From positions 1 through 53,968 of the forward strand of contig JALKBU010000259.1 in the NCBI GenBank assembly GCA_023091735.1: a stretch of DNA of 53,968 nt. The letters are read 5' to 3'. Both the position numbers and the translations under genes were made by a program. The first letter of the stretch is position 1; the number at the start of each line of letters is the position of its first letter. Below the pieces are notes generated by a model. It was not told where the DNA came from. It did no database searches and was given only the letters and a program-made list of their open reading frames with translations. Positions 1 through 10,000 of this stretch are shown here, piece by piece. Source of the stretch: Trichomonas tenax. Taxonomy: Eukaryota; Parabasalia; Trichomonadida; Trichomonadidae.

Positions 1-229
1 AATGATTTGATAGATATATAGACTGTGCCACTTACACCACTGGATAGACAACTATCAATAAGTACATGAAAGTACTTTCAAATCGAAAAAATATTGATCA
101 GATAAAAAGTTATGAAGGTCGCGGGACAACACCGTAGAAGGAAAAATTTTCCCATAATATTATTTTTTAAATCATAAAAAAGCTTGTTTTTTAAACAAAA
201 TATAAATAAAACAAGGAGGAAATAAACCA

Positions 230-1249
230 TCATCCGAGGGGTGTCTTCAGTGCTCCCTTTGATATACGCCGAATGCCGACAATATTAGATTTGTAGGATA
301 ACTTGACAGCCGGCTTCTTTGAGAAGGATGATGCGTCATTGAAGTCCATTGAAGGGCTCATTGTGAATGATGGCATCTTCCTAAGCGCAATGAAAGATTT
401 GGTTTGCGCAAGTTGTGCAGAACTTCTTCTTTCGGTTGTTGTTGTGGTTTCCATGTAGGCGCCCTTTAAGAAATCGGTAACGAAAAGGTCGATTACTGAG
501 CATCTCATCAAAGGATTTTTAACAAAAGCACGATTTAGGAACAGCTGAGCTTCTTCTGAGATTGTTGTTGGAACATCCAGATGCTGCGTAAGAATTGACT
601 TGCCTAACTCTTCTTCAGTATTACCTTCGAAAGGTAATTTTGCAAGAAGGCAATAGTAAGTGAGGCTTGCTAAGCACCAAGCCATGGAGTTCTGATGTGA
701 CTTCTTTGAAGAAATTATTTCGGGTGGCGAAAACATGGTAGAGATGAGCTTTGAGTTTTCATGAAGAAAATCGTCGAAAGGATAAATGTATCTAGTGAGA
801 TGTCCGCTATCATCTATGTATACATTGTCGTAATTCATCGGCATAAAGTTGATCATAAACTTGTCATTGAAATATTGGATGATATAAAATAGTCTTGGGA
901 TCATTTCGACAATGTATTTTTCGTGCATTGGACCATTCTTGACAATGTAATCACGGAGCGAGCAACCATCTGGTAATTCAGTAATGATATGCATTGCCTT
1001 ATCATCTTCGATAATTTCTATTAGACCTGCGACGTATTTGTTGTCAATAAGCTTGAACATGTTAATGTGGTTCGCTAATTTGGCATTTAATTCGGGTGAT
1101 TCTATGCTTGTTTTTGGAATCGATCGAATGCAGAAAGTTTCTTGCGTTTTCTTGTTAAGCGCTTTCCAGCAGCCTGAAAGATATCCACTGTTGATGTAGG
1201 AAATGAAGGTATATTGTCCAAGTTCTGGAACAGATGTGTAAATATTCAT
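230..1249 (-). CDS. Protein kinase-fold pseudokinase
   Basis: A 339-residue protein with the outline of a protein kinase domain but without the catalytic residues. Seen: a glycine-loop-like stretch (SGYLSG, residues 21-26); Arg42 in FCIRSI where the VAIK lysine belongs; FMP (135-137) before NVYID in place of the HRD triad; no DFG (YPFDD at 156-160 takes that place). An APE-like SPPEI (174-178), a degraded F-helix (NSMAWCLAS) and a late MRCS segment remain. The C-terminal ~70 residues are Ser/Thr/Lys-rich and basic. By family knowledge such a protein should not transfer phosphate and would act as a scaffold or allosteric regulator; that role is inference. The start is the first in-frame ATG; I see no clear Inr before it. 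The frame is intact, so this looks like an expressed gene, not decay. Confidence 0.8.
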   Translation of the reverse strand: MNIYTSVPELGQYTFISYINSGYLSGCWKALNKKTQETFCIRSIPKTSIESPELNAKLANHINMFKLIDNKYVAGLIEIIEDDKAMHIITELPDGCSLRDYIVKNGPMHEKYIVEMIPRLFYIIQYFNDKFMINFMPMNYDNVYIDDSGHLTRYIYPFDDFLHENSKLISTMFSPPEIISSKKSHQNSMAWCLASLTYYCLLAKLPFEGNTEEELGKSILTQHLDVPTTISEEAQLFLNRAFVKNPLMRCSVIDLFVTDFLKGAYMETTTTTERRSSAQLAQTKSFIALRKMPSFTMSPSMDFNDASSFSKKPAVKLSYKSNIVGIRRISKGALKTPLG

Positions 1250-2722
1250 CGCGTAATTCTTATTTTTTAAAAATTTTTAAACAGCAAAAATTTGAATAGA
1301 TGTAAAGCTATGAATTATTTTTCAACTTTCAAAAAATTAAAGATTATTATTCGATAAATCTTACACCTCATTCGTGTGCAGCAAAAAGCGAAATAACCAA
1401 AATTGAAAACGTAGTAAAATGCTGTGTAGAACTCAAAAACGTGTTTATGGGAACGAATGAGTTCCAGAACTCCATATTTCGGTCTTTTAACGAAAAAACG
1501 TACTGTGTTCATTATGCTTGTAAATCTCTCAAAATAATTTTTTATGAATGAAATTTAAAATTTTTTATTGATGATTTTTGATGTATATATTACAAAGGTG
1601 CCAATATTATTGTGAGATTTTTTAGCCTTTCGCATTCAATTTTTTCGCTTTTGTTGTTTGTGATGAACATATATATCTCAGCATTAATTTTCTATTTTCT
1701 TTTCAATTCGTTTTTTTGAAAAGGAATAACACGGGATATGTTTCAGATATCCAAATTTCATCATTTTATTATTCGTTGCGATTGCCATTTCTTTCGGAAT
1801 TTGTATGATAAAAATGCCAAAAATTTCATAATCAATCTCTTCCTTATAGGCATTTATCAATAATTTCAACTTTTCGTTGATTTTTTTTGCGATTTTATTA
1901 TTTTCCCAGAAAATAGGCAATAAATCGGGCAACAGACAGAGATCCAGATTCAGATCCATCTCATTGCTTTGCCATTTCGTCCTTTAAGGACTTTATTTTA
2001 TTATTTGTCAATAAATTTTTGAAAATTAGCTCAGATTAAAAAATACCCGCCTTAAATATCATATCATGAATCAGTGCCTGTTTTAAATTACAACCTATAA
2101 TCCTGAGAAGACCAATTTACACTCTAAACAATAGCAATTTTTGATCACAACTTTACATGCCTTATTTCATAAAATTTCGTTTGTAATTGTCAAAATAAAA
2201 TTTATGTTAAAAATCTTGGCCTATCTCAATGTATATACATCACCTAATTCTGTCTATTAACTTAGTTTTATATGCTCTATGATAGTATGAGAGATTTATG
2301 CTTAAATATCAAAATGACAAATGTTCGCAGTGATTTTTTTGACAAGTAAAATTAAATCTGCCACTTTGACAGGTCGTAATATATGGAATGATAGATGATT
2401 TTTAATTTTTCATTTTGGGAATAATACGATTATTTTCCTCTCAAAATGGTCAATGAAAAAATCTTTTGATTGAATATAAGTAACCCAGAAAATCCAACAC
2501 ATTCCTATATAGAGATGCTTCTAGTTAATGTATACCTGTGAAACCATGCGCAAAAAATTCAGAATTCAAGGTTCAACTTTTGTTATTTTATAATTTTATG
2601 AAATAATCATATTTTCAATGAGCTGTATATGAATGTTAAGTCCGATGATTTAAGAATTTTTGAACATTTTGACAACTTTTTCATGGAGTTCAACATTGAA
2701 AAACTTGGAGAGCTTTTATAAC
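1250..2722. other. Intergenic region, no firm gene
   Basis: About 1.5 kb of AT-rich DNA between the divergent pseudokinase and phosphoesterase genes. Two short minus-strand ATG ORFs (1315-1512, 65 codons; 1684-1959, 91 codons) have no Inr and no recognisable motif. The stretch from about 2000 to 2720 holds no ORF or repeat that I recognise. Confidence 0.5.
1684..1959 (-). CDS. Small hypothetical ORF (doubtful)
   Basis: A 91-codon ATG ORF on the minus strand. The protein is leucine-rich at the start (DLCLLPDLLP), lysine-rich in the middle and at the end, and has no signal peptide, membrane segment or known motif. An out-of-frame ATG lies 14 bases upstream and runs into a stop after four codons. 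No Inr precedes either ATG. It could be a short gene, a relic of a longer one, or chance; composition does not set it apart from the surroundings. Confidence 0.2.
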   Translation of the reverse strand: MDLNLDLCLLPDLLPIFWENNKIAKKINEKLKLLINAYKEEIDYEIFGIFIIQIPKEMAIATNNKMMKFGYLKHIPCYSFSKKRIEKKIEN

Positions 2723-2728
2723 TCATTT
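2723..2728 (+). promoter_or_regulatory. Initiator element (Inr) of the phosphoesterase gene
   Basis: TCATTT, a perfect match to the trichomonad Inr (TCA-Y-T/A, with A as +1), lies 10 nt before the ATG at 2735. In trichomonads this element is bound by the initiator-binding protein IBP39 and sets very short 5' UTRs. It supports the start chosen for the downstream gene. Confidence 0.75.
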
Positions 2729-2734
2729 TAAAGA

Positions 2735-4030
2735 ATGACATTTAAAGATGTTATGCTTAAGTTGTTTAAGCCAACAACAAAGATAGTTCCATATATTGCT
2801 ACACAATTCATTTGGATTGGTTTCATTTACTTGATTTTCCAAATACATGAATGGACATATCCAACATATTTAACAAAAGTCAGTCCTTCAAATTATAAAA
2901 CGAATTGGTCCTTGGAAACTGATCCTATTGTTTTCGCTCATTTAACAGATATCCATTTAAGTGAAGATAATGAGGAAACAAAGCATCATTTTGAAATCGC
3001 AAAGGAATGGATCTTAAACACAATGAAACCACATCACATTGTGGTTACCGGTGATATGGTTGATGACTACAATGGCGGATTCGCTTCTCAAAATGCAGCT
3101 GGATGGGAACTATATAGACAAGAGATAGCAAACATTACAATTCCATACACAGATATGCCAGGAAATCATGATGAATTTGGTGTCAAAAGTTTCTATGCAA
3201 ATGATCACAATTATATCAAAGGAAAGGATATTCTTCAAGAAGAGTTCTTTGTTTCAAAGAAGAAACTAAATTACAGCAACAAAACCATTTACTTCATTGT
3301 TTTGAATCCCTATGAGTTCCCGATTGCTCATGGAAACCATAATTACTATCCACAGATCGGCAAAGAACTTCTCGATCAAATTGAGAAATCATATGAAGGA
3401 ATCACATCAGATGACATTGCTTTTGTTTTCTCTCATTATCCATTATGTTTCTTCGACTCTAATATCAAGTCTTCAAACGGAAAAACAATATTTGATCTCG
3501 TTTCTAAGTCTGAATTCCCTCAGTATTATATCAGTGGACACGAGCATCCAAATGAGCCAATGATTGTTCATTATGAGAACAATATCGAAATCATTGGCAT
3601 GGATATGAAAGAACACAATGAATTTGCTGCAATTTCTATCGATCACAACAGACTTTCTTATTCTGTAATCAATAATTCTAATCACGGCAATTTCATTGTT
3701 ACTTCGCCAGTTCAAAAGGATTTAATAACAAATCATAATCCTTATAATGAAGAGAACTCATATATAAGAGTTCGTGCTTATACAGAAACAGAACCGAATA
3801 TCTCTGTTATCGGTGATGTTGACTCTAAACTTCAATGCAGGAAGGCAAATGATAACAATGGTTATGTTTGCTTCGCTCCATATTCCCTTGAAAACGGAAA
3901 ACACGAAATCGAATTCGTTGGAGATTTTGAGCACAAAATGACATTTGTTATCAATGAAGAAGTTGAATTCAGTGAACAATATCCAAAAGATGCTTACAGC
4001 AGACTGCGAACAATGGATCAACAATGTTGA
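2735..4030 (+). CDS. TMEM62-like calcineurin-fold metallophosphoesterase (5' part)
   Basis: 431 codons. Seen: an N-terminal membrane anchor (residues ~18-38), then a complete set of calcineurin-like metallophosphoesterase motifs: D-I-H (72-74), GD (106-107), GNHD (143-146), SHYPL (~233) and GHEHP (~268). A beta-rich domain follows (~310-420). This order matches TMEM62-type membrane phosphoesterases, which continue into several C-terminal membrane spans. Here the frame closes at 4028-4030, and the expected spans lie immediately downstream in the +1 frame (to 4607), overlapping this ORF. The last ~10 codons (from about 3990) are therefore probably read out of the true frame. The catalytic domain itself is whole and should bind two metal ions; the substrate is unknown. 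Start supported by the Inr at 2723. Confidence 0.85.
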   Translation: MTFKDVMLKLFKPTTKIVPYIATQFIWIGFIYLIFQIHEWTYPTYLTKVSPSNYKTNWSLETDPIVFAHLTDIHLSEDNEETKHHFEIAKEWILNTMKPHHIVVTGDMVDDYNGGFASQNAAGWELYRQEIANITIPYTDMPGNHDEFGVKSFYANDHNYIKGKDILQEEFFVSKKKLNYSNKTIYFIVLNPYEFPIAHGNHNYYPQIGKELLDQIEKSYEGITSDDIAFVFSHYPLCFFDSNIKSSNGKTIFDLVSKSEFPQYYISGHEHPNEPMIVHYENNIEIIGMDMKEHNEFAAISIDHNRLSYSVINNSNHGNFIVTSPVQKDLITNHNPYNEENSYIRVRAYTETEPNISVIGDVDSKLQCRKANDNNGYVCFAPYSLENGKHEIEFVGDFEHKMTFVINEEVEFSEQYPKDAYSRLRTMDQQC

Positions 4031-4607
4031 AGTCGAAGATTTTTCCAATACAAAGGGATACTTGATATCTATCTTCTTAGCTCCATTGGTCTTCAAAATG
4101 AGAGTGCAGAACTTGAAGTTGTTCACAAAGATCATTTTCATCTTCGTGACACTTTGGGTTGTCTTCCTCCCATTAACATTCCTCGAGTTTGATGGAAAAG
4201 TTAACTTTGAATGGGCCTATGGCATTGTTGTTGATTACAAGATGGTCAATGACTGCTACAGTCAGAAAATTGCATCATACTATCTCAGAGATGTCGTTTG
4301 CGCCTTCATATTGTTGATTACAGGATGTTCTGTTAATCATGATATATTCGGTCCACTTTCTATTTTTGATTACCTATATTTTGCATATTATGTTGGATAC
4401 AAGAGAATGCAAATCAATCACGAAGAGGATATCAACAACACAGGTTATCGCTGCGCTTGGTTGTCTCCTTGCTTCGTTATTTTCCCAATCTTTTTGTTCG
4501 TTTTAGCTGTTTGGAACAAGTTCGCCAAGAAGGAAGATGCTAAAGAAATGGAAGAGAAGAAGGAAGAAGATGACATTCTAGAATCTGCTCAAGTTGTTTC
4601 ACCTTGA
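3945..4607 (+). CDS. Frameshifted C-terminal membrane part of the TMEM62-like protein
   Basis: Open frame offset +1 from the phosphoesterase and overlapping its end. The genuine protein probably begins near 4000 (…ADCEQWINNVEVED…), since the listed start at 3945 is only the first ATG in this frame and lies inside the upstream coding region. Seen: hydrophobic segments near GYLISIFLAPLVF, FTKIIFIFVTLWVVFLPLTF, a third around VVCAFILLITG and a fourth at CFVIFPIFLFVLAVW, then a Lys/Glu-rich cytosolic tail. This is what a TMEM62-family C-terminus should look like, so 2735-4607 is best read as one gene broken by a one-base insertion (or two-base loss) between about 3985 and 4015. A sequencing error, a real pseudogene and a programmed +1 shift cannot be told apart here. 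Confidence 0.65.
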   Translation: MLSMKKLNSVNNIQKMLTADCEQWINNVEVEDFSNTKGYLISIFLAPLVFKMRVQNLKLFTKIIFIFVTLWVVFLPLTFLEFDGKVNFEWAYGIVVDYKMVNDCYSQKIASYYLRDVVCAFILLITGCSVNHDIFGPLSIFDYLYFAYYVGYKRMQINHEEDINNTGYRCAWLSPCFVIFPIFLFVLAVWNKFAKKEDAKEMEEKKEEDDILESAQVVSP

Positions 4608-5050
4608 ACAACATTATTTTAATAATAAATATATATATCTTTCTATTTTCATTATTAAATATATTGCTCGTTGATAAATCTCCAATCTCGTTAGTGTTGC
4701 GCATTTGGAAGAAAAGTGGGAAAATTACAGTTCTCGAAAAACCCATCTTCTTTCCAAACGACTATTTTACAACATATATTCTGTCGCGTAAATATAGTTA
4801 CATGTCAAAAACAACTTCCAAAACATTTTCCTAACTTCCTTCCAGACCTCAACTTATCTTCCAAATGGGAAACCTTCATCTCGTAAGCAAAAGGAATGGT
4901 TTGAACCAAAATGTCAAATTTGATTTTGAATTTCAAGCCTAAAGATCATCAATAACTAAAGGCATATCTTTCTGTGACGAAATTAATCAATGTTCATTCA
5001 AGAGTAATCCAAATTGAGGTTTTGATTATTTCAATTTCAATTTCCAGTAA
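4608..5050. other. Intergenic region between convergent genes
   Basis: The 3' ends of the phosphoesterase (plus) and the Rab gene (minus) face each other across this interval. A 76-codon ATG ORF at 4604-4834 overlaps the upstream stop and shows no motif; I do not call it. No repeats seen. Confidence 0.5.
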
Positions 5051-5614
5051 TTAACAGCATCCAGACTTGTTACTTGGTTTCATTGGAGCCTGAGATTCTT
5101 GTGCAAACTGCAAACAGAGCGATCCGACGAACTCATAAACTTGTTGAATTCCTTGTCCGGTAGAAGCTGAGCAAACGAAAAATTCCATGTTGTAGGATTC
5201 AGCCCACTTCATGGCATCCTCCTTGAAAGATTTCTGCTGGAACCTTTCAAGATCTAATTTATTTGCAACTAGGATAGCAGGAACTCCAGAATCTGTATTA
5301 GCTTTGAATAATTCATACCATGCTTCCAAGTGTTCGAACGATTCTAAGTCTGAAAGTGCACAAACAATAATACAGCAACAGACTTCTCTAAAGTATAAAG
5401 GAACAATTGTACGGAATGTTTCTTGACCTGCTGTATCCCACACATGGTACGTAACTGTTTGTCCATTAATTTTAACAAAGATTGGAACAACTCCAGCTCC
5501 AACTGTTGGAGGAAGACGATTTTCGAACATACCAGTAGACATCCTCTGGACCATTGATGTTTTTCCAACACCAGAATCTCCAATAACTACAACGCGTGGT
5601 GGAGATTTTGTCAT
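5051..5614 (-). CDS. Rab-family small GTPase
   Basis: 187 residues when started at the ATG at 5614. Seen: P-loop GDSGVGKTS (12-20), switch I threonine in PPTVGA (~37), switch II WDTAGQE (59-65), NKLD (118-121), CSAS (148-151, the SAK/SAL box), and a C-terminal SGCC for double geranylgeranylation. All nucleotide-binding boxes are intact, so this should be an active membrane-trafficking GTPase; the organelle cannot be read from sequence. An in-frame ATG 34 codons upstream would add a hydrophobic and basic leader atypical of Rabs. The ATG used here sits directly after an Inr (TCACAA, 5620-5615 minus), which decides the start. Switch I is more divergent than the other boxes, fitting a trichomonad-specific Rab. 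Confidence 0.92.
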   Translation of the reverse strand: MTKSPPRVVVIGDSGVGKTSMVQRMSTGMFENRLPPTVGAGVVPIFVKINGQTVTYHVWDTAGQETFRTIVPLYFREVCCCIIVCALSDLESFEHLEAWYELFKANTDSGVPAILVANKLDLERFQQKSFKEDAMKWAESYNMEFFVCSASTGQGIQQVYEFVGSLCLQFAQESQAPMKPSNKSGCC

Positions 5615-5620
5615 TTGTGA
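5615..5620 (-). promoter_or_regulatory. Inr of the Rab gene
   Basis: On the minus strand TCACAA immediately precedes the ATG at 5614, fitting TCA-Y-A. The implied 5' UTR is about 4 nt, at the short end of what trichomonads use. It favours the internal ATG over the in-frame one at 5716. Confidence 0.6.
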
Positions 5621-5716
5621 TTTGAAATTTCTGACAAAAATTTGGCACTTTTGGATAATTAAAGGTGACATTTTATTTAAAAAATGAAACAAATAATTAA
5701 GCAAAGTTTTTGACAC

Positions 5717-7038
5717 TCAATACTTATAAAAATCACTTTACCACTGCCATGCATAACTACAGCACTGTCAATTCGCTTTAATTTTAACTTATTTTCAATT
5801 TCATTATTCAAATTAAGCCTTTATCAAGCGTAGACAATTGCAAATAGACAAAACAGAGCTGCTATAGTCGATTTGTACATTGATATACCAGTAGTCTTCG
5901 AAAAATATAATTATTAAAATCTCTTTTATTTTTTACAATAATATCGAGTCCACATTCAAGCTCACAACATTGCAGTAAGATTTATCTAGCTACAGAGCTT
6001 ACAACATGCAATATATAAATTTGCTTAATTGATATTCTTAGAATCTTGGCTCGAGACAAAAAGTTTTATATTCCTATTTGTGGGAAAAGTTATTTGCGTC
6101 ACTGTGATTGCTTTTGGAGTTATATAATATTTTCGTTCAAAATATTAAAGCCTTTTGCAAAAACAACTTAACGAACACACTCTACTACAAATGGTTAATA
6201 TAATTACAATTCGTAACGTTTCAAACAAAGATTATTGTTGCCAGATGTATCTGATAGAGTCAAAAAACCTTGTTAGACTTCTACCATTCATCTGCTAACT
6301 TTTTATATATGGATTACAATCATTACAAATACCTAACAAGCCGAATAGCTGGATTACAAATCATATCATGTCAATTTCAAAAATATCTTGATAGATCGAC
6401 CATTTGCAGGCCACACGATTGATGGCTAAAGTTACAAGAAATCTGTATAATTCCCATCCATCTCACCGTATATTTTTTATCAAACCCTAAAGGTGAAGTG
6501 ATTATTTTAGAATAAGCTATTTTGGAATTCGACTCCACAGACGCTATTTTTGGGTACCACCAGTTCCAAATATCGACTTTATTTCGATTTTTAATTTCTA
6601 TTGCTTTTTGTTTTGAAAGCTACCGATATTTCAATTGAACTTCATCATTCATGAATTACACTTTATCATGTTAATAAACAATTTTATCAACAAATTATTT
6701 TCCTGTATAAAAAAAAAAAAAATAAAACAAAACATTTTGCGACAAATTTTATGTTATTTTTACTCTCTGAAAGAAAAGTCATATATGTGACATAAAAAGG
6801 TTTACTCTTCGAGCAACAAAAAGCATAAAAAACATAGAGTTAAGGCGAGATCTTCAAGACACCGCTCCACAGAGGCCAATGGGTCGCTAATGTGTGCGAG
6901 AATAGTCCTAATATTCGAACAAATGCGAGTCTAACGATAAACATTGGGGAATTCAAAGGGGCTGGACGATTATTTTATTTTTATAGGAAAATTTCAAGAA
7001 AAAAAATTCAAATATGTAACATATTTGAGAACTTTATA
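5717..7038. other. Intergenic region upstream of the HEAT-like gene
   Basis: About 1.3 kb with no credible gene on either strand. It contains a long A-run with interruptions near 6709-6725, and a GGATTACAA motif at about 6311 that recurs at about 6351. Nothing else recognised. Confidence 0.5.
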
Positions 7039-7044
7039 TCACTT
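7039..7044 (+). promoter_or_regulatory. Inr of the HEAT-like gene
   Basis: TCACTT fits the trichomonad Inr exactly, and an in-frame ATG follows at 7048. The open frame continues upstream to 6892 but has only a GTG there and poor codon bias, so this element fixes the start. Confidence 0.7.
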
Positions 7045-7047
7045 CTG

Positions 7048-10000
7048 ATGATTTCTTCATATGGAACCATCCTTTTCCAGAAAACAATCGGTGTTCTGGT
7101 TTCCCAGAAGATCGAGAACAAGGAACCATTTATTGAGTCTATAATCGCCGCTGAAACTGTTGAGATGGACATTCTTAAGGTATTCGAGCACGCCTTGAGC
7201 CTTGTAGATCCAGCATTAAGCGAAAAGTTTTTCTTATTAGCCCTCCAGCTTACTTCTAGGCGTTACCCAGCTGACATCGCAATGGCAACAAAATATTTGG
7301 ATGCCATCTCTCAGTACCCAAGATTGTTAAGAAATCTTGACGACTACGAGCTCTTCAACGCTGTCTTCTTCGAGCTCGTCACAAAGGCCGATCCAAACGT
7401 GACTGAGATGACAAAGCACGCAATTTCTCTCGCTACTCTTGCTACAAAGACCCATAAGTACGCAGCCGACGCTCTCAAGCTTGCCTACGTCGAGTACCCA
7501 GAGAAGATTGAGACACTCTATGCTGGCACTTTGGCCCTTCAGAACATCGACTTAAACCCAGAAGGAGGCTTAGAGTCCGAAGTAAAGGCCATCATGCAGC
7601 ACTTGACAAACGCCGATGAGCTTATCACAGACATTAAGAAATTTTTGCAAATCGATACAACGGTTGATGTTGCTCTCATGTTCGTCCTCGCCCTCCTCGA
7701 GAAGGTTGACAACGAAGCCAAGATCGCCATCCTCAAGAAGATTGCTCCAGAGCTTCCATTCCAGTTCTCTGCTTGCTCGAAGCGTGCTCTCAACTATCTC
7801 GGCCATATCCTCAACTTGATGCCAGTCCCAGAGGAATTCGTTGAGACAGACAAGTTCAACATCTCTGTTCAATTATCTTTCGCTGCTCCAAACCTCTCTG
7901 CAGCGATTACATCATTCGAGGACGCTCTTGTCCCAATGCTCGTCCAGTTCACAGAGAAGCGTAAGGAGGCACCAACATTTGAGCTTGTTATCAAGGAGCT
8001 TAACCCATACGGTGTTATTTTGTTCGCTGTCCACTTCAGTGCTTTCGAGAACTACCCAGAGGATGTCAAGAAGGCTTTCGATGTCTGCCCATTGTTCACA
8101 ATTGAGGCCCTTAGATACATCATCACAAACAATGCCGTCAATCAGGACAGAATCCCATTGATCGCCGAGGTCTTCTACAACGCCATTCAGACAGACATCG
8201 TTGAGAAGCAGGAAACACTCGACCAATGCATTCAGATTCTCATGGACCTCGAAGAATACCACGCCGAGCTCCTCAAGTTCTTCTTCGAGAGATGTGCAAA
8301 CATTTCTCACCCAGTCCTTATCCGTGAGCTTTGCCTCTTCTTCATCAAGACTGATTTGGCTGCTTGCGAGACATTCCCAACAGAGACAGTTGCTCACCTT
8401 GGTCGCTTCCTCATCTTCGACGACGAGGACACAGGGACAGTTGTCGCTGTTGCTAAATTCCTTGGCATCATTTGCGGCCTTGAGACAATCCCAACACCAA
8501 CAACAGCCAACGACATCGCTCCATTCTACTGCCAAGAGGACGAGCGCATGCAGGCATTCCAGGCCTTCCTCATCAAGCAGGCCCAGGCCAAGCCAAACAC
8601 AGGCTACGAAGTCTTAGCTGCAGGCACATTCAAGCTCTCCGACAAGAACGCCACACTCCTCACAAAGAACGTCGAGACATCATTCGCTAACTACAAACTC
8701 TACACACAGTACTTTCGGGCTCTCGCTCGCAACAACGTCACACAGGCTGTTGACCAGCTCAAGACAGCCATCAACGACGTTGTTCCACACCCAATCCAGT
8801 TCACAAAGCCACCACCAGCCAAGGAGTTCTACGAGGCTGCCTTCCCAACAATCATTTGGATGGTCCAGAACGTCATCAAGGATGAGAAGGACATGAAGAA
8901 CCTTTACGCTGCTACAAGGATTGCTATCCCAGGCTCAGCTATGGCTGACCAGGTTTCTGAGATCGTCATCAAGGCTCTCAAGGTCCTCGTTGCCTATGAC
9001 AAGCTCCCAATGCCAGACAACTTAGTCAAGAAGGTCTTAGACTCCTCATTCCCAGAGTTCATCCCAACATTGTTCTCTGTTATCGGCAAGGATAGAATCG
9101 ACGATGCTATCATCACAATCATTCAGCACGCAATGACAAAGCCATTCGAATACGACTACAACGAGCAGCTCCAGTCCATCCTTTCAGCTGGCAAGAACGA
9201 CAAGACATTCGAGAAGTTCCTCGCCAGATTCGCTAAGCTTGCTGACCGCAAGGACTGCACAAAGCTCTTAGAGCTCATGTCCGAGGTTGCTAAGGTCGCT
9301 CGTGGCGTTGGCTGCACATTCACATCAACAAAGGATGACCACGACTTCCTTGAAATCTTAGTCCCATACACACTTCACATAGATGAGAAGTCTCGCAACT
9401 ATGCTCTCAACATCTTGAAGAACGTTTACGAGGTTGGCTGCGGTGCTGACACAACTGGACTTGCTCACTCCGAGATCACAACAATCGTCCACACCCTCTG
9501 GTGCGAGGTCGTCAAGAAGGTTGATAAGGAGGCCATCTTAAGATTGTTCAAGTTCTGCATCAAGTATGTCGAGAAATCAGAGGCTGCTTCAATTGTTATC
9601 GCTGCCATCATCGACAGAGTTCCAGACAGCTGGGATGAGAAAGACTTCGATGAGTTATTCATTATCGACGATGACACACTCATGTTCCATAACGTATACG
9701 AGGCCCTCACGAGATACACAGAGGACAACAAGCGCAAGATTGCTGCAAAGATGTTCACCATCGGCTACAAACCAATGACACTTGCTTTGTTCAAGGCCAA
9801 CATCAAGGACTCAGACTTCGTCAAGGCCATTTTCATTGAGTGCACAGCTCAGCAGAACCATGACAAGTTCGTTGAGATCCTTGCTGCCTTCCATGAGACA
9901 ACGCTGTTCGATCCAGTCATCTTCCTTATCGTTCTCTCCTTCTACTCAGTCCAGAAGCAGACAAGGAGGAAAGTCAAGGAACTCACAAAACTTATGGCAC

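Noticed and set aside
5615..5716. N-terminal extension of the Rab protein to the ATG at 5716
   Set aside because: Rabs begin close to the P-loop, and an Inr sits exactly before the internal ATG.
6892..7047. Upstream extension of the HEAT-like ORF
   Set aside because: It begins at GTG, not ATG, has poor codon bias, and lies before a perfect Inr (7039) that points to the ATG at 7048.
8201..8617. Ser/Arg-rich ORFs on both strands inside 7616-10900
   Set aside because: They are out-of-frame readings of the strongly biased HEAT-like gene; such bias always yields long Ser/Arg and Glu/Leu shadows.
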